Part shown: piece after piece, positions 7,501-14,230 of the stretch | Layout of the letters: every line of letters starts with the position of its first letter | How positions within the stretch are numbered: position 1 is the stretch's first letter | Assembly: GCA_964434955.1 (NCBI GenBank) | Contig: CAYSXI010000116.1 | Coordinates: 1-16,692, forward strand | DNA length: 16,692 nucleotides | Direction: 5' to 3' | DNA from: JANQLU01 sp964434955 | GTDB taxonomy: Bacteria; Planctomycetota; Planctomycetia; Pirellulales; Pirellulaceae | Translations under genes and position numbers: made by a program | Notes under the pieces: generated by a model | The model's input: the letters and a program-made list of their open reading frames with translations, nothing else | Databases searched by the model: none | Told to the model about the DNA's origin: nothing

Positions 7501-8059
7501 TGGAGCGAAGTTTGGAACGAAGTTCAATGCTTTCCGAAAATCGCTCGGCGATGATATGCGACACGCCTTCAATGACTTCGTCGATCGACGTCAAGCCTTT
7601 ATCGACGCGAACAAAATCGGTGGATCGAGTTGCCAAGTCAATTTCAGGTGAGACCCCTTCGAGAATATCCCGGGCCAGAGGTTCCAGTCCCTTCTGTTTC
7701 GCGGTCGTCGCCAGCGATTGTTTTTTGGGCTTGAAGGGCAAGAACAGGTCTTCAAGATCTTTCGGAGTATTAGCTGACTCAATCTTTTGTTTGAATTCGT
7801 CGTCCAGTTTGCCCTGTGACTCGATGGACTTGACGATATAGTTCTTTCGCTCAGCCAGTCCCCGCTTTTGATTCAAGCAGTGACGAATGTCGCGCAATTG
7901 GCGTCCGTCCAGGTTCCCCGTTTTGTCTTTTCGAAAACGAGTAATAAAGGGAATCGTATTTCCTTCATCCAACAATTGAACGGCAACGGAAATACTTTCG
8001 ACAGGTAGCTGAAGGTCCTTCGCGATTTCCGCGAGGACAGATTGTTGAGTTTGATCCAC
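4583..8059 (-). CDS. tex: Tex-family S1 RNA-binding transcription accessory protein with two large acidic inserts
   Basis: Tex proteins bind nucleic acids in the cytoplasm and are linked to transcription and RNA processing. This one has 1158 residues, against about 770 for the usual family member. Residues 1-205 are the helical N-terminal region (LLDEGNTIPFITRFRKD, DLEDLFLPFKPKK). Residues 375-485 continue the core from FQDYF. A YqgF/RNase H-like domain starts near 487 (MAIDPGFRSG, AIGNGTGCRATE). Helix-hairpin-helix units lie at about 660-727 (ISGLGQLTARRLVEYR). An S1 domain covers about 995-1066 (VDFGVFVDIG, SLIHISQLS). Between these lie two inserts rich in Ser, Glu, Ala and Pro, at about 206-372 and 755-925, plus a Lys/Arg/Gly-rich tail from 1067. 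Both inserts sit at points where E. coli Tex has short loops. The start is GTG at 8059, the most upstream in the frame, with no visible Shine-Dalgarno. It is the first gene of a same-strand cluster. Confidence 0.95.
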   Translation of the reverse strand: MDQTQQSVLAEIAKDLQLPVESISVAVQLLDEGNTIPFITRFRKDKTGNLDGRQLRDIRHCLNQKRGLAERKNYIVKSIESQGKLDDEFKQKIESANTPKDLEDLFLPFKPKKQSLATTAKQKGLEPLARDILEGVSPEIDLATRSTDFVRVDKGLTSIDEVIEGVSHIIAERFSESIELRSKLRSILWESGKLVTSKVENEQANDASNTSANLSQQESESDSESAKEPTGSAEPVESQPTETNQTESDEKQEPAGENTNASDAAAQEVNEPANSEASAPETGESESQVEVPVSSAAATDSPEAETSESNEPVSLPAAEGSNDSESETVAEEQTVQESSAGPKSEPAKEETATTAEKPAKKPKKKKKKKKKTKEDTQFQDYFSFSENLKKIPPHRVLAINRGERAKKIRVRIERDSEKTKQTVNELLVPADHPFQTFLEKCATDSLNRLIIPAIEREIRRELTENAEQHALQVFERNLRMLLLQPPVRANKLMAIDPGFRSGCHVAILDQFGQLIANDRFHIVGNQQKLAAGKELLVKLINDHGVDLIAIGNGTGCRATEQLISDIIQEHFSSGNLRFVIVNEAGTSVYSTSDTGREELANSEPVVRSAISIGRRLLDPLSELVKVNPANLGVGLYQHDVKAKHLSQALDESVEGCVNFVGVDVNTASPSLLRYISGLGQLTARRLVEYRQENGPFKNRQELKNISGFGDATFVQSAGFLRVYGGDQLLDGSSIHPESYELVSKILDKVGFGVDDLQIRRTPSFVPQPKPANDTEAEKAAVEGQPQAESLESSVDDSAKTNGESNLGDTVTDSAPADGGSAPADGGSAPTDGGSAPAEGGNPPAEGGNPPAESAVNGSPAAETTGAEASAETVPEPVTEIAEQEPVAETTSVELPESGTASPEPTPALEAGSEGGNKNDDASGDDRNRVDPEVAARNRELRDKLKALNTAELAKELNVGELLIKDLIFSLMRPGRDPRFDLPKPIFRRGIIKLEDLKAGMQLKAQVLNVVDFGVFVDIGLGESSLIHISQLSRKFVRDPYRFFSIGDILNVWVNEVDLDRRRVSLTAIRPDSGKPSRGRPKSGGQRSDGPKGRGQRRRNDGAKGGKRSEYSKRVDRPKRPKAPPKPITKGMVEGEEPMRSFSDLAQFYKLKDDESDEK
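5503..5622. repeat. 21-bp tandem repeat inside tex, coding for SAPADGG-like units
   Basis: About 5.7 imperfect copies of a 21-bp unit lie head to tail. On the minus strand they encode six 7-residue units in the second acidic insert of Tex: SAPADGG twice, then SAPTDGG, SAPAEGG and NPPAEGG, and a final NPPAESA. The unit length is a multiple of three, so copy-number change keeps the frame. Adjacent copies are nearly identical in DNA, which suggests recent slippage or unequal exchange. Confidence 0.9.
6950..6973. repeat. (CTT)8 microsatellite inside tex, coding for poly-lysine
   Basis: Eight perfect CTT triplets on the plus strand are eight AAG lysine codons on the minus strand. With the adjoining AAA they give a run of nine lysines at about residues 363-371. 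The tract closes the first acidic insert, just before the conserved core resumes at FQDYF. Being a triplet repeat, it can change length without a frameshift. Confidence 0.9.
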
Positions 8060-8585
8060 GTTGATGGGGGTGCCGGGTAGGCTGCAAGGACTGCGAAGAT
8101 TACATGTGAGATTGGCCGCGCCAATACGGTGTCGTTAGAAATGATGATACCAAAGTTATGGTTGGTAGGCCAAAAGGTTTGTCGGAAGGCTCGTTGGAAA
8201 GATTGTTTAACGACTTGCCAACCGGGATCACTCGGATCCTCGTTTTCCGCCCTCAGCCTGTTCCTGGATCAGCCAAATTCCATTCTGGTGACCGACCCAT
8301 CTCGATGACACCGATTTCTAACCGACGAATCTAGGAATTACCACCAAAATTGTCAACCAATTGAGGCTCCTCTCAGTCGGCGTAACCGTTACAAGCGGGG
8401 CGCGAATCCGCAGAGTTTTTGAATGCAATCGACATCCTCGATTCCGATTTGATTCAGCCATCCAGTAACCAACAATTTCACGGAAGTTCCACACGAGAAG
8501 GACCCCGCTCATTGCCAAGGGTTCACTCGCCTTCCTTTGCCATTTTGAAATTGCCGTTCATTCGAAAGCGGTTCGAAGCAAACCC
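8060..8585. other. Gene-poor region between divergent tex and flippase genes
   Basis: These 526 bp contain no convincing gene. The longest open frame (minus, 8518-8318, 66 codons) has no recognisable features. The region should hold both divergent promoters. A TATCAT on the minus strand (8150-8145) is a possible tex -10 box without a good -35. Two short perfect inverted repeats are present, at 8111-8125 and 8382-8392 (GTAACcGTTAC); the second could easily be chance. I see no tRNA-like fold or riboswitch motif. Confidence 0.5.
8111..8125. promoter_or_regulatory. Palindromic site upstream of tex
   Basis: ATTGGC-CGC-GCCAAT is a perfect 6-bp inverted repeat with a 3-nt spacer, 52 bp upstream of the tex GTG. 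Its size and symmetry would suit a dimeric regulator or a small leader hairpin. No regulator is identifiable from the sequence. Confidence 0.3.
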
Positions 8586-10145
8586 ATGAATTCAGACAAG
8601 CAAGACCAACCGATCGAACCAACAGGGAATGCTTCGGCTCCTGATCGGATTGTCGGCGATTCCATCGCAATCGGGATCGTTTTTGCGCTTCTGATGACCG
8701 TCGTCCAAAGGCTCGTTGGCTTCGGGCGAGGGATCATGTTTTGTCGAATGATGCCGGACGACCAGTTGGGCCAATGGTCCATGATATACAGCTTCCTGAT
8801 GTTGCTCGCGCCGCTTGCCGTCCTGGGGCTTCCCGGGACCTTTGGACGCTATGTCGAGCACTATCGACAGCAAGGCGCACTCGGATATTTTCTCGCCAAG
8901 ATCACCCGGATTTGCATCGCGACCGCCGTTTCCGTTTCAGTACTCATGGCCCTGTTCCCAGAGTTTTTCTCCTGGTTGATCTTTCGAGAAACCCACGCCA
9001 GTTCGACGATTTACATGATGGCATCGGCGATGCTTTCGGTTGCGATCTTCAATTACGTTACGTCGCTCCTTGAAGCGCTTTGCCAGGTGCGGTTGGTAAG
9101 CCTGATGCGGTTTATTTCCGGAATCGGTTTCGCCATATTCGGATTGTCGCTGGCCGTCGTTTGGCATAACCAGGTCGAAGGAGTGATCCTGGGCTTCGCG
9201 TTGGGCTGCGGCGCTGGTACGTTGCCGGGCATTGTTTACCTGATCAAATATCGCTCCAGCTTTCGAGCTTCCAACGACGCAACGGCGAAACCTCTATCGC
9301 CGATCTGGAAAAAAATCATTCCTTTCGCAAGCTGGATGTGGATCATCAATCTTGTTTCCAATGTTTATGAAGTCGCGGATCGGAGCATGCTATTGCATCT
9401 TTCGCGCGGAACCGATCAAGAGGTTCAGTCTTTCGTTGGCCAATACCATAGTGGTCGCGTTTTGCCCCTGATGTTGGTCGGCGTGGCCGTTGTGTTGTAC
9501 GGATTCCTGATGCCCTACATGACCGCATTCTGGGAGAAGCAGCAATTTGAAAAGGCAAGGCAGCAATTGCGTTGGACCATCAAGGCCGTTGGCGTCGGTT
9601 TCACCGGGATTGGATTGATGATGCTCCTGGCCTCGCCATTTCTTTTTGACGTCGTGTTGCAGGGCAGATACCAAGACGGTTTGGCGGTATTGCCGCTAAC
9701 GCTTGTCTACTGCATTTGGTACAGCCTGGTCACGGTCGGCCAGGATTATCTTTGGTGTGCGGAGAAAGGAAAACTGGCCGTTCTTGCGGTTGCGTTTGGG
9801 CTGGTGGTGAATATCGCATTCAACTTTGTCCTGATTCCGTTTTACGGACTCTACGGTGCCGTGACAGCAACGGCCATCTCCAACCTGGTTTGTCTCGTTG
9901 CGCTTTTTCGCTTCAATCAGTCCCAGGGATTTCGAATGGATCTCGGAACCTGGTTAACCATCTTGATGCCTTTGGTGCTTTTGCTTCCCGGCTGGTCAAG
10001 CGGCTACGCGATGATTTTGCTTTTGATCATCATCTGGCGTACCGAATGGATTTTCAGCGCCGAAGAAAAATACGAACTGGCCAACTTTGTTGGTAAAGGA
10101 TTGGCCAGGTTTTCGAGGCGGACTGAGCGACAAGTATCCGCGTAA
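8586..10145 (+). CDS. Polysaccharide (Wzx-like) flippase, MATE/MOP superfamily
   Basis: This is a 519-residue integral membrane protein with about 13-14 predicted hydrophobic segments spread from residue 28 to residue 490. The pattern fits oligosaccharide flippases that move lipid-linked sugar units across the inner membrane. Typical points are the N-terminal RLVGFGRGIMF segment, the GLPGTFGRYVEHYRQQG loop early in the chain, charged residues in the middle helices (ASWMWIINLVSNVYEVADRSML), and the late FVLIPFYGLYGAVTATAIS helix characteristic of this superfamily. The first 25 residues are hydrophilic and cytoplasmic. The ATG at 8586 has no clear Shine-Dalgarno. No glycosyltransferase or polymerase gene is near, so the substrate cannot be guessed; export of a surface polysaccharide is the likely role. 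The gene converges on the lipoprotein gene with a 17-bp gap. Confidence 0.85.
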   Translation: MNSDKQDQPIEPTGNASAPDRIVGDSIAIGIVFALLMTVVQRLVGFGRGIMFCRMMPDDQLGQWSMIYSFLMLLAPLAVLGLPGTFGRYVEHYRQQGALGYFLAKITRICIATAVSVSVLMALFPEFFSWLIFRETHASSTIYMMASAMLSVAIFNYVTSLLEALCQVRLVSLMRFISGIGFAIFGLSLAVVWHNQVEGVILGFALGCGAGTLPGIVYLIKYRSSFRASNDATAKPLSPIWKKIIPFASWMWIINLVSNVYEVADRSMLLHLSRGTDQEVQSFVGQYHSGRVLPLMLVGVAVVLYGFLMPYMTAFWEKQQFEKARQQLRWTIKAVGVGFTGIGLMMLLASPFLFDVVLQGRYQDGLAVLPLTLVYCIWYSLVTVGQDYLWCAEKGKLAVLAVAFGLVVNIAFNFVLIPFYGLYGAVTATAISNLVCLVALFRFNQSQGFRMDLGTWLTILMPLVLLLPGWSSGYAMILLLIIIWRTEWIFSAEEKYELANFVGKGLARFSRRTERQVSA

Positions 10146-10162
10146 GCTGGGGCCGTGTTCGC

Positions 10163-10870
10163 TTAGTCCGGGTATCGGCTCAAATCGAAATTTGCCTGGT
10201 TGCCTGTTCCCTGTTTGACCGTGAATTCCAGTTTGGTCTTGGAATTGTATTGCGACAGAATCGCCTCTTCCTTTTTGACGATTCTGCGATTTTTGGGACG
10301 CGGGGGAACGGGACCCAAAAAGGGCACGCGGTCAAGCAACAAGGGCCGTTCCGATTCCTTGGATTCTGTTTTCGATTTCTGCTTTGCTGGATCCTGATTG
10401 CTGTCCGCCGGTTGCGCCGATGGGGCAACGGGTTGGTCCGACTTTTTAGGAGACTTGTTGCGTTCCTCGGCTTTTGAGGTAGTCCCCTTCTGGCCTTCGT
10501 TTTTTTTCTTCCCGAGACCCTTCTTTGCTTTTTCGGCTTCGCGTTTCAGTTTCTCAAGGTCGACAAATTCATATTCGGCACTGGAGATAAAGACGAAATG
10601 CTCACCGACGACGGCACCACCTTTCCCTCCGTCGGCCCGCAGCTTGTAGTTCCCATCCTCGTCAGTTGTTGCGTAGGAGTAGGGGACCACTTCGTTGGCG
10701 CCGCCACGATAGTTCTTGGGAACGAATACGACTTTGACACCGACAAGTGGTTCGCCATCAAGCGTGATCTTGCCGCTGACCGGGGCAAATCGAGACGAAG
10801 TATCTTTGCCGCAACTAGCTGAAAGGCCGAGAAGCAATAGCAAAGTCGTACAAATGGCGTGTCGCATCAT
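10163..10870 (-). CDS. Lipoprotein with carboxypeptidase-regulatory-like domain and charged linker
   Basis: This encodes 235 residues. It has a lipoprotein signal peptide ending in the lipobox LSAS-C, so Cys20 is the likely lipidation site and the protein would be membrane-attached outside the cytoplasm. Residues 30-100 form a carboxypeptidase-regulatory-like (transthyretin-type) beta domain: VSGKITLDGEPLVGVKVVFVP, then YATTDEDGNYKL and VVGEHFVFIS. Such small lipoproteins are very common in planctomycetes; their function is mostly unknown. Residues 105-175 are an unusual linker rich in Lys, Glu, Ser and Gln that splits the domain from a final block (VPFLGPVPPRPKNRRIV and a C-terminal strand ending in NFDLSRYPD). 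Two ATG codons in a row (10870 and 10867) are both possible starts. The gene follows cstA by 49 bp, so read-through is likely. The gap holds an inverted repeat TCACC/GGTGA (10890-10910). Confidence 0.85.
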   Translation of the reverse strand: MMRHAICTTLLLLLGLSASCGKDTSSRFAPVSGKITLDGEPLVGVKVVFVPKNYRGGANEVVPYSYATTDEDGNYKLRADGGKGGAVVGEHFVFISSAEYEFVDLEKLKREAEKAKKGLGKKKNEGQKGTTSKAEERNKSPKKSDQPVAPSAQPADSNQDPAKQKSKTESKESERPLLLDRVPFLGPVPPRPKNRRIVKKEEAILSQYNSKTKLEFTVKQGTGNQANFDLSRYPD

Positions 10871-10919
10871 GAGAATTCTATTTGAAGGATCACCCTGATT
10901 CGAACGGTGAATTCACTTT

Positions 10920-12794
10920 TTAGCAAGACCGTCCGTCCGCGATCGATTTGTTTTTCGCCAGCGGTGGCAATGGGTCCTCCAATTTTCCTCGAGCGGAAGT
11001 CCAAACCATGAGGGCTTCGACAATCATCCAGATTTGTAGACCCAAAGTGACGGCAGCGACGATTCCCAGCAGCGGGTTTTTTTTCTGTCCCGTGAACCAG
11101 CCGGTATCGGCATTGAATAATTGCCACCCCAAAGCAAAAAACGGAAGGCACACCATGGCGACCATGGGTATCGCGACGAACCAGATGGGCTTCTTTCTTC
11201 GCCAAAGATAAAACGTCGTGACCATCAAAGCCAATCCGGCCAGCAGTTGGTTGGTGGCGCCGAAAAGCGGCCACAGGTGCAATCCGCCGCTTCCCATTTT
11301 TGCACCTTCACCGGGACCCGGGAGCATCGCAATGGCCCCGCCCAAGACGACGGCCACTAAAGTTGCAATGTACATGTTGGATAGGGGCTTCAAGTTGAGC
11401 GTATTTCCAATCTCCTGAATCACGTACCTCTGAAGTCGGGTTGCCGTGTCCAATGTGGTTGCCGCGAAACAGGCCACCAACACCGCAATCACACCAATCG
11501 CCAATGCGAGCGGAATCCCCAAGGCGGTCAAGAAATTGGCGCCGCCTTCGACGAATGCGCCGACTTTCTTGCCCAAGCTGAATTGGGCCCATGATTGATA
11601 CGGATTGTAATGTGCTTTCCAAGCCCGGCTGCCCGAAATGGGTTCCTTTGTCAATGAATCGGTAATCGGCGTGTACACCGCGGCCGCAGATCCGTCGGTA
11701 GCTGCTTGTCGAGTGAACTTGCCCATCCCGGTTCCAGCGCAACAGGCAAGAATCACAATCACCGCCAACGCGCCTTCCAGCAGCATCGCTCCGTAGCCAA
11801 TGCTCTTGGCGTCCTTTTCGTTCGAAATTTGTTTGCTGCTCGTTCCGCTACTCACCAGGCAGTGAAAACCGGAAATCGCACCGCAGGCAATCGTGATAAA
11901 CAGGAATGGAAATATCGGAGGCGCATCCGTTGGGACCGTCGTTTGAATTGCCGGGGCCGTCGAAACCAGGTCGGCCCGGTTGCCAAGCAAAACGGAAGCC
12001 GCAAGCAGCCCCGCTACCAACAGGATCAACGCAACAATCAACTGTTGGCTGTTAATATAATCTCGTGGCTGGAGTAACAACCAAACTGGTAATACCGATG
12101 CGACTCCGCAGTACACAAGGAGAATCAGCGTCCAGACAATCACCGGGTTTTCGACGTTCAACTTGATCGGAAAATGGTAAGCACCCAGATAGACGCAAAC
12201 GTAGACGATGCCCAGGGCAACCAGCGAAGTCGGCAACAACAGCGCGGGATTTTTGCGTACCAAGAGTCCCACAATGATTGCCAGCGGCAGAGAAACCCAA
12301 ACAGGTAAAACACTTTCCGGGTAAATGCTGAAGATCGCGGCGATGACCAGGCCGAAAATGGCCAACACGATCGTCAACGCGAAAAAAAGGACGAACAGAA
12401 ATAGAAGTTTGGCTCGCGGAGCGATCATTCGCCCAGCAATCTCACCGACGGTCTGACCACGATTGCGAAGCGACACCACGAGTGCACCAAAATCATGGAC
12501 GGCTCCGATGAAAATACTTCCAAACACGACCCATAGCAGCGCCGGTAGCCAACCCCAGAAAACGGCGATCGCCGGACCGACAATCGGTCCGGTTCCGGCA
12601 ATGCTGGTGAAATGGTGGCCGAACACCAGCGATTTCCGACTCGGGCAATAGTCGACGTCGTCCTGAAGCTCCTTGCTGGGCACTTGGGCGTCTGCATCCA
12701 ATCGAAAAATCTTTCGGGACAACCAGCGTCCATAGGTGTTGTAGGCAACGATGAAACCGGCAAATGCCAGGATAGCGACTAACAGAGTACTCAT
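10920..12794 (-). CDS. cstA: Carbon starvation protein A (CstA) transporter
   Basis: CstA proteins are inner-membrane carriers used in carbon starvation; family members have been linked to uptake of pyruvate or peptides. This one has 624 residues, somewhat shorter than E. coli CstA. Diagnostic blocks are present: the N-terminal helix with NTYGRWLSRKIF; DYCPSRKSLVFGHHFTSIAGTGPIVGPA at about residues 48-75; GAVHDFGALVVSLRNRG; and SGFHCLVSSGTSSKQI in the middle. The C-terminal third (LATALDTATRLQRYVIQEI-like segment, FGATNQLLAGLAL) fits the CstA 5TM domain. About 14-16 hydrophobic segments are visible. The ATG at 12794 has a modest GAGAG upstream. The promoter region holds a perfect TATAAT about 34 nt upstream, overlapping a 10-bp palindrome. 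Divergent from trxB and followed at 49 bp by the lipoprotein gene. The substrate cannot be told from sequence. Confidence 0.96.
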   Translation of the reverse strand: MSTLLVAILAFAGFIVAYNTYGRWLSRKIFRLDADAQVPSKELQDDVDYCPSRKSLVFGHHFTSIAGTGPIVGPAIAVFWGWLPALLWVVFGSIFIGAVHDFGALVVSLRNRGQTVGEIAGRMIAPRAKLLFLFVLFFALTIVLAIFGLVIAAIFSIYPESVLPVWVSLPLAIIVGLLVRKNPALLLPTSLVALGIVYVCVYLGAYHFPIKLNVENPVIVWTLILLVYCGVASVLPVWLLLQPRDYINSQQLIVALILLVAGLLAASVLLGNRADLVSTAPAIQTTVPTDAPPIFPFLFITIACGAISGFHCLVSSGTSSKQISNEKDAKSIGYGAMLLEGALAVIVILACCAGTGMGKFTRQAATDGSAAAVYTPITDSLTKEPISGSRAWKAHYNPYQSWAQFSLGKKVGAFVEGGANFLTALGIPLALAIGVIAVLVACFAATTLDTATRLQRYVIQEIGNTLNLKPLSNMYIATLVAVVLGGAIAMLPGPGEGAKMGSGGLHLWPLFGATNQLLAGLALMVTTFYLWRRKKPIWFVAIPMVAMVCLPFFALGWQLFNADTGWFTGQKKNPLLGIVAAVTLGLQIWMIVEALMVWTSARGKLEDPLPPLAKNKSIADGRSC

Positions 12795-12827
12795 TGACGA
12801 CTCTCAAAACAGCAAAATTCGCAAGCC

Positions 12828-12856
12828 ATTATATCGATATCCGCCAAAGGAGTGCA
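12828..12856 (-). promoter_or_regulatory. cstA promoter with overlapping palindrome
   Basis: On the minus strand TGCACT (12856-12851; 3 of 6 matches to the -35 consensus), 17 bp, then a perfect TATAAT (12833-12828). The 10-bp perfect palindrome ATATCGATAT (12831-12840) overlaps the upstream half of the -10 box and could be an operator. Predicted transcription would start near 12821, giving a leader of about 27 nt. Confidence 0.6.
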
Positions 12857-12971
12857 TCGCTGACCGGCAAATCGATTGTTGTTGTCTCGCTTCATTTTCT
12901 CTCCAGTTGAAGTTCCGAGGCCGTTCTCAAAGTGTCCAAAAGTGGGTTCAAGCTGTAAGACTTTGTCTCCA

Positions 12972-13000
12972 CTGCCGTCCCAAGTCGAAGCGGATATAAT
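12972..13000 (+). promoter_or_regulatory. trxB promoter
   Basis: A perfect TATAAT (12995-13000) lies 35 nt before the trxB start. The best -35 candidate at 17-bp spacing is CTGCCG (12972-12977), a weak match. Transcription from near 13007 would give a leader of about 29 nt that includes the Shine-Dalgarno at 13025. Confidence 0.6.
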
Positions 13001-13024
13001 TTGCACTTTGCTATTTCAAGAAAT

Positions 13025-13028
13025 CGGA
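13025..13028 (+). promoter_or_regulatory. Shine-Dalgarno site for trxB
   Basis: GGAG (within GGAGATCCAA) ends 7 nt before a GTG codon at 13036. It decides this GTG as the start, since the encoded MAEKVVIIGSGPAG is exactly the expected N-terminus of the enzyme. Confidence 0.8.
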
Positions 13029-13035
13029 GATCCAA

Positions 13036-14091
13036 GTGGCAGAAAAAGTCGTCATCATCGGGAGTGGACCGGCAGGTTGGTCATCGGCAATTTACGCAGC
13101 CCGGGCAAATCTTAACCCCTTGGTATTTGAAGGGACGGTCAAGCCGGAGATGATCCCGCTGGGGCAACTGGCGTTTACGACGGAAGTTGAAAACTATCCG
13201 GGGTTTCCTTTCGGAAATGTTCGCGCCTTTGTCGAAAGTGCGGTCGACAACAGCCGACACTGGAATCTGCCCCCGGCTCCAGACCACAAACGCGATGGCG
13301 AATACCACTATGCCGTCCAAGGCGTGGAACTAATGGAGTTAATGAAACAGCAAGCCCTCAACTTCGATACTCGCGTCATCGGGGATGATGTTGTTGATGT
13401 GGAGTTTGGCGAAGAGGTCCATCGTGTGATTCCGGCCAACGGCGAGCCGGTCGAAGCCCAAACGGTGATCGTGGCTACCGGCGCCCGGGCAAACTACCTT
13501 GGACTGGAGTCCGAGGAAGAGTACAAGAATAAAGGGGTGAGTGCCTGTGCGGTTTGCGATGGAGCCCTTCCCATTTTTCGACGCAAGCCGCTTGCGGTGA
13601 TCGGCGGAGGTGACTCGGCGGTCGAGGAAGCCAGCTATCTTGCGAATCTGAAAGACGCGGCAACGATTTACCTGATTCACCGTCGCGATGAGCTTCGGGC
13701 GTCCAAGATCATGCAGGATCGCGCATTGAATCATCCAAATATCGAGATGGTCTGGAACAGCGTGGTCGACGAAGTCGTTGGCAATGGCGAAATGGTCACC
13801 GGGCTTAAATTGAAAAGTACGGTTGACGATTCGACGCGCGATTTGGAAGTCGGCGGAATGTTTGTCGCCATCGGACACACGCCAAATACGGCCTTTTTAC
13901 AAAATAAGCTTGATATGAATGACAAAGGCTATATTAAATGGACTAAGGCTTTTCGTACGAACACAAGCGTCCCCGGTGTCTTTGCCGCGGGCGATGTTGC
14001 CGACGACTATTATCGGCAAGCCATCACGTCAGCCGGCACCGGCTGCATGGCGGCGTTGGATGCGGAGCGCTACTTGGCTGAAAAAGAATAG
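13036..14091 (+). CDS. trxB: Thioredoxin reductase (NADPH, FAD)
   Basis: This enzyme passes electrons from NADPH through FAD and a redox-active disulfide to thioredoxin in the cytoplasm. The 351-residue protein shows the FAD dinucleotide motif GSGPAG (9-14), the redox pair CAVC (171-174; CATC is the common form), the NADPH-binding GGGDSA (190-195) followed by HRRDELRAS, and the C-terminal FAD motif with FAAGDVAD and QAITSAGTGCMAALDAERYL. It is about 35 residues longer than most family members because of an insert at about 61-95, between ENYPGFP and the helix containing GVELMELMKQQA. The GTG start at 13036 is fixed by a GGAG site and a TATAAT box upstream. Divergent from cstA. A tandem repeat array begins right at its stop codon. 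No thioredoxin gene is in the window. Confidence 0.96.
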   Translation: MAEKVVIIGSGPAGWSSAIYAARANLNPLVFEGTVKPEMIPLGQLAFTTEVENYPGFPFGNVRAFVESAVDNSRHWNLPPAPDHKRDGEYHYAVQGVELMELMKQQALNFDTRVIGDDVVDVEFGEEVHRVIPANGEPVEAQTVIVATGARANYLGLESEEEYKNKGVSACAVCDGALPIFRRKPLAVIGGGDSAVEEASYLANLKDAATIYLIHRRDELRASKIMQDRALNHPNIEMVWNSVVDEVVGNGEMVTGLKLKSTVDDSTRDLEVGGMFVAIGHTPNTAFLQNKLDMNDKGYIKWTKAFRTNTSVPGVFAAGDVADDYYRQAITSAGTGCMAALDAERYLAEKE

Positions 14092-14180
14092 CCGGGCCGA
14101 AAGAGTAAAAGCCGGGCAAATGAAAATGGCTGGGCTGAAAGTATGGCCGGGCTGAAAGTATTGCCGGGCAAAAGAGAATA
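14091..14180. repeat. Degenerate tandem repeat (17-20 bp units) after trxB
   Basis: Five consecutive units start at 14091, 14111, 14129, 14146 and 14163, with lengths 20, 18, 17, 17 and 18 bp. Each begins GCCGGGC or GCTGGGC and continues with an A/G-rich part such as TGAAAGTAT or AAAAGAGAATA. A partial sixth copy (GCCGCCCTGA) follows at 14181. The last codons and stop of trxB (GCTGAAAAAGAATAG, from 14077) resemble the purine half of the unit. There are no spacers, so this is not a CRISPR array. It fills most of the 139-bp gap between trxB and the Nramp-like gene. Confidence 0.85.
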
Positions 14181-14230
14181 GCCGCCCTGAGACGACTCCA
14201 TCTATAGTCAAAAGATCAAAAAGGCACACG

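Noticed and set aside
8318..8518. A 66-codon minus-strand open frame in the gap before the flippase gene
   Set aside because: No ribosome site, no hydrophobic or domain pattern, and odd composition; likely chance.
10143..10165. Inverted repeat TAAGC/GCTTA between the convergent flippase and lipoprotein genes as a two-way terminator
   Set aside because: Arms are only 5 bp, AT-rich, separated by 13 nt and without T-runs. The match mainly reflects the two facing TAA stop codons.
14091..14180. Possible CRISPR array after trxB
   Set aside because: The units abut directly with no spacers, vary in length, and there are no cas genes.
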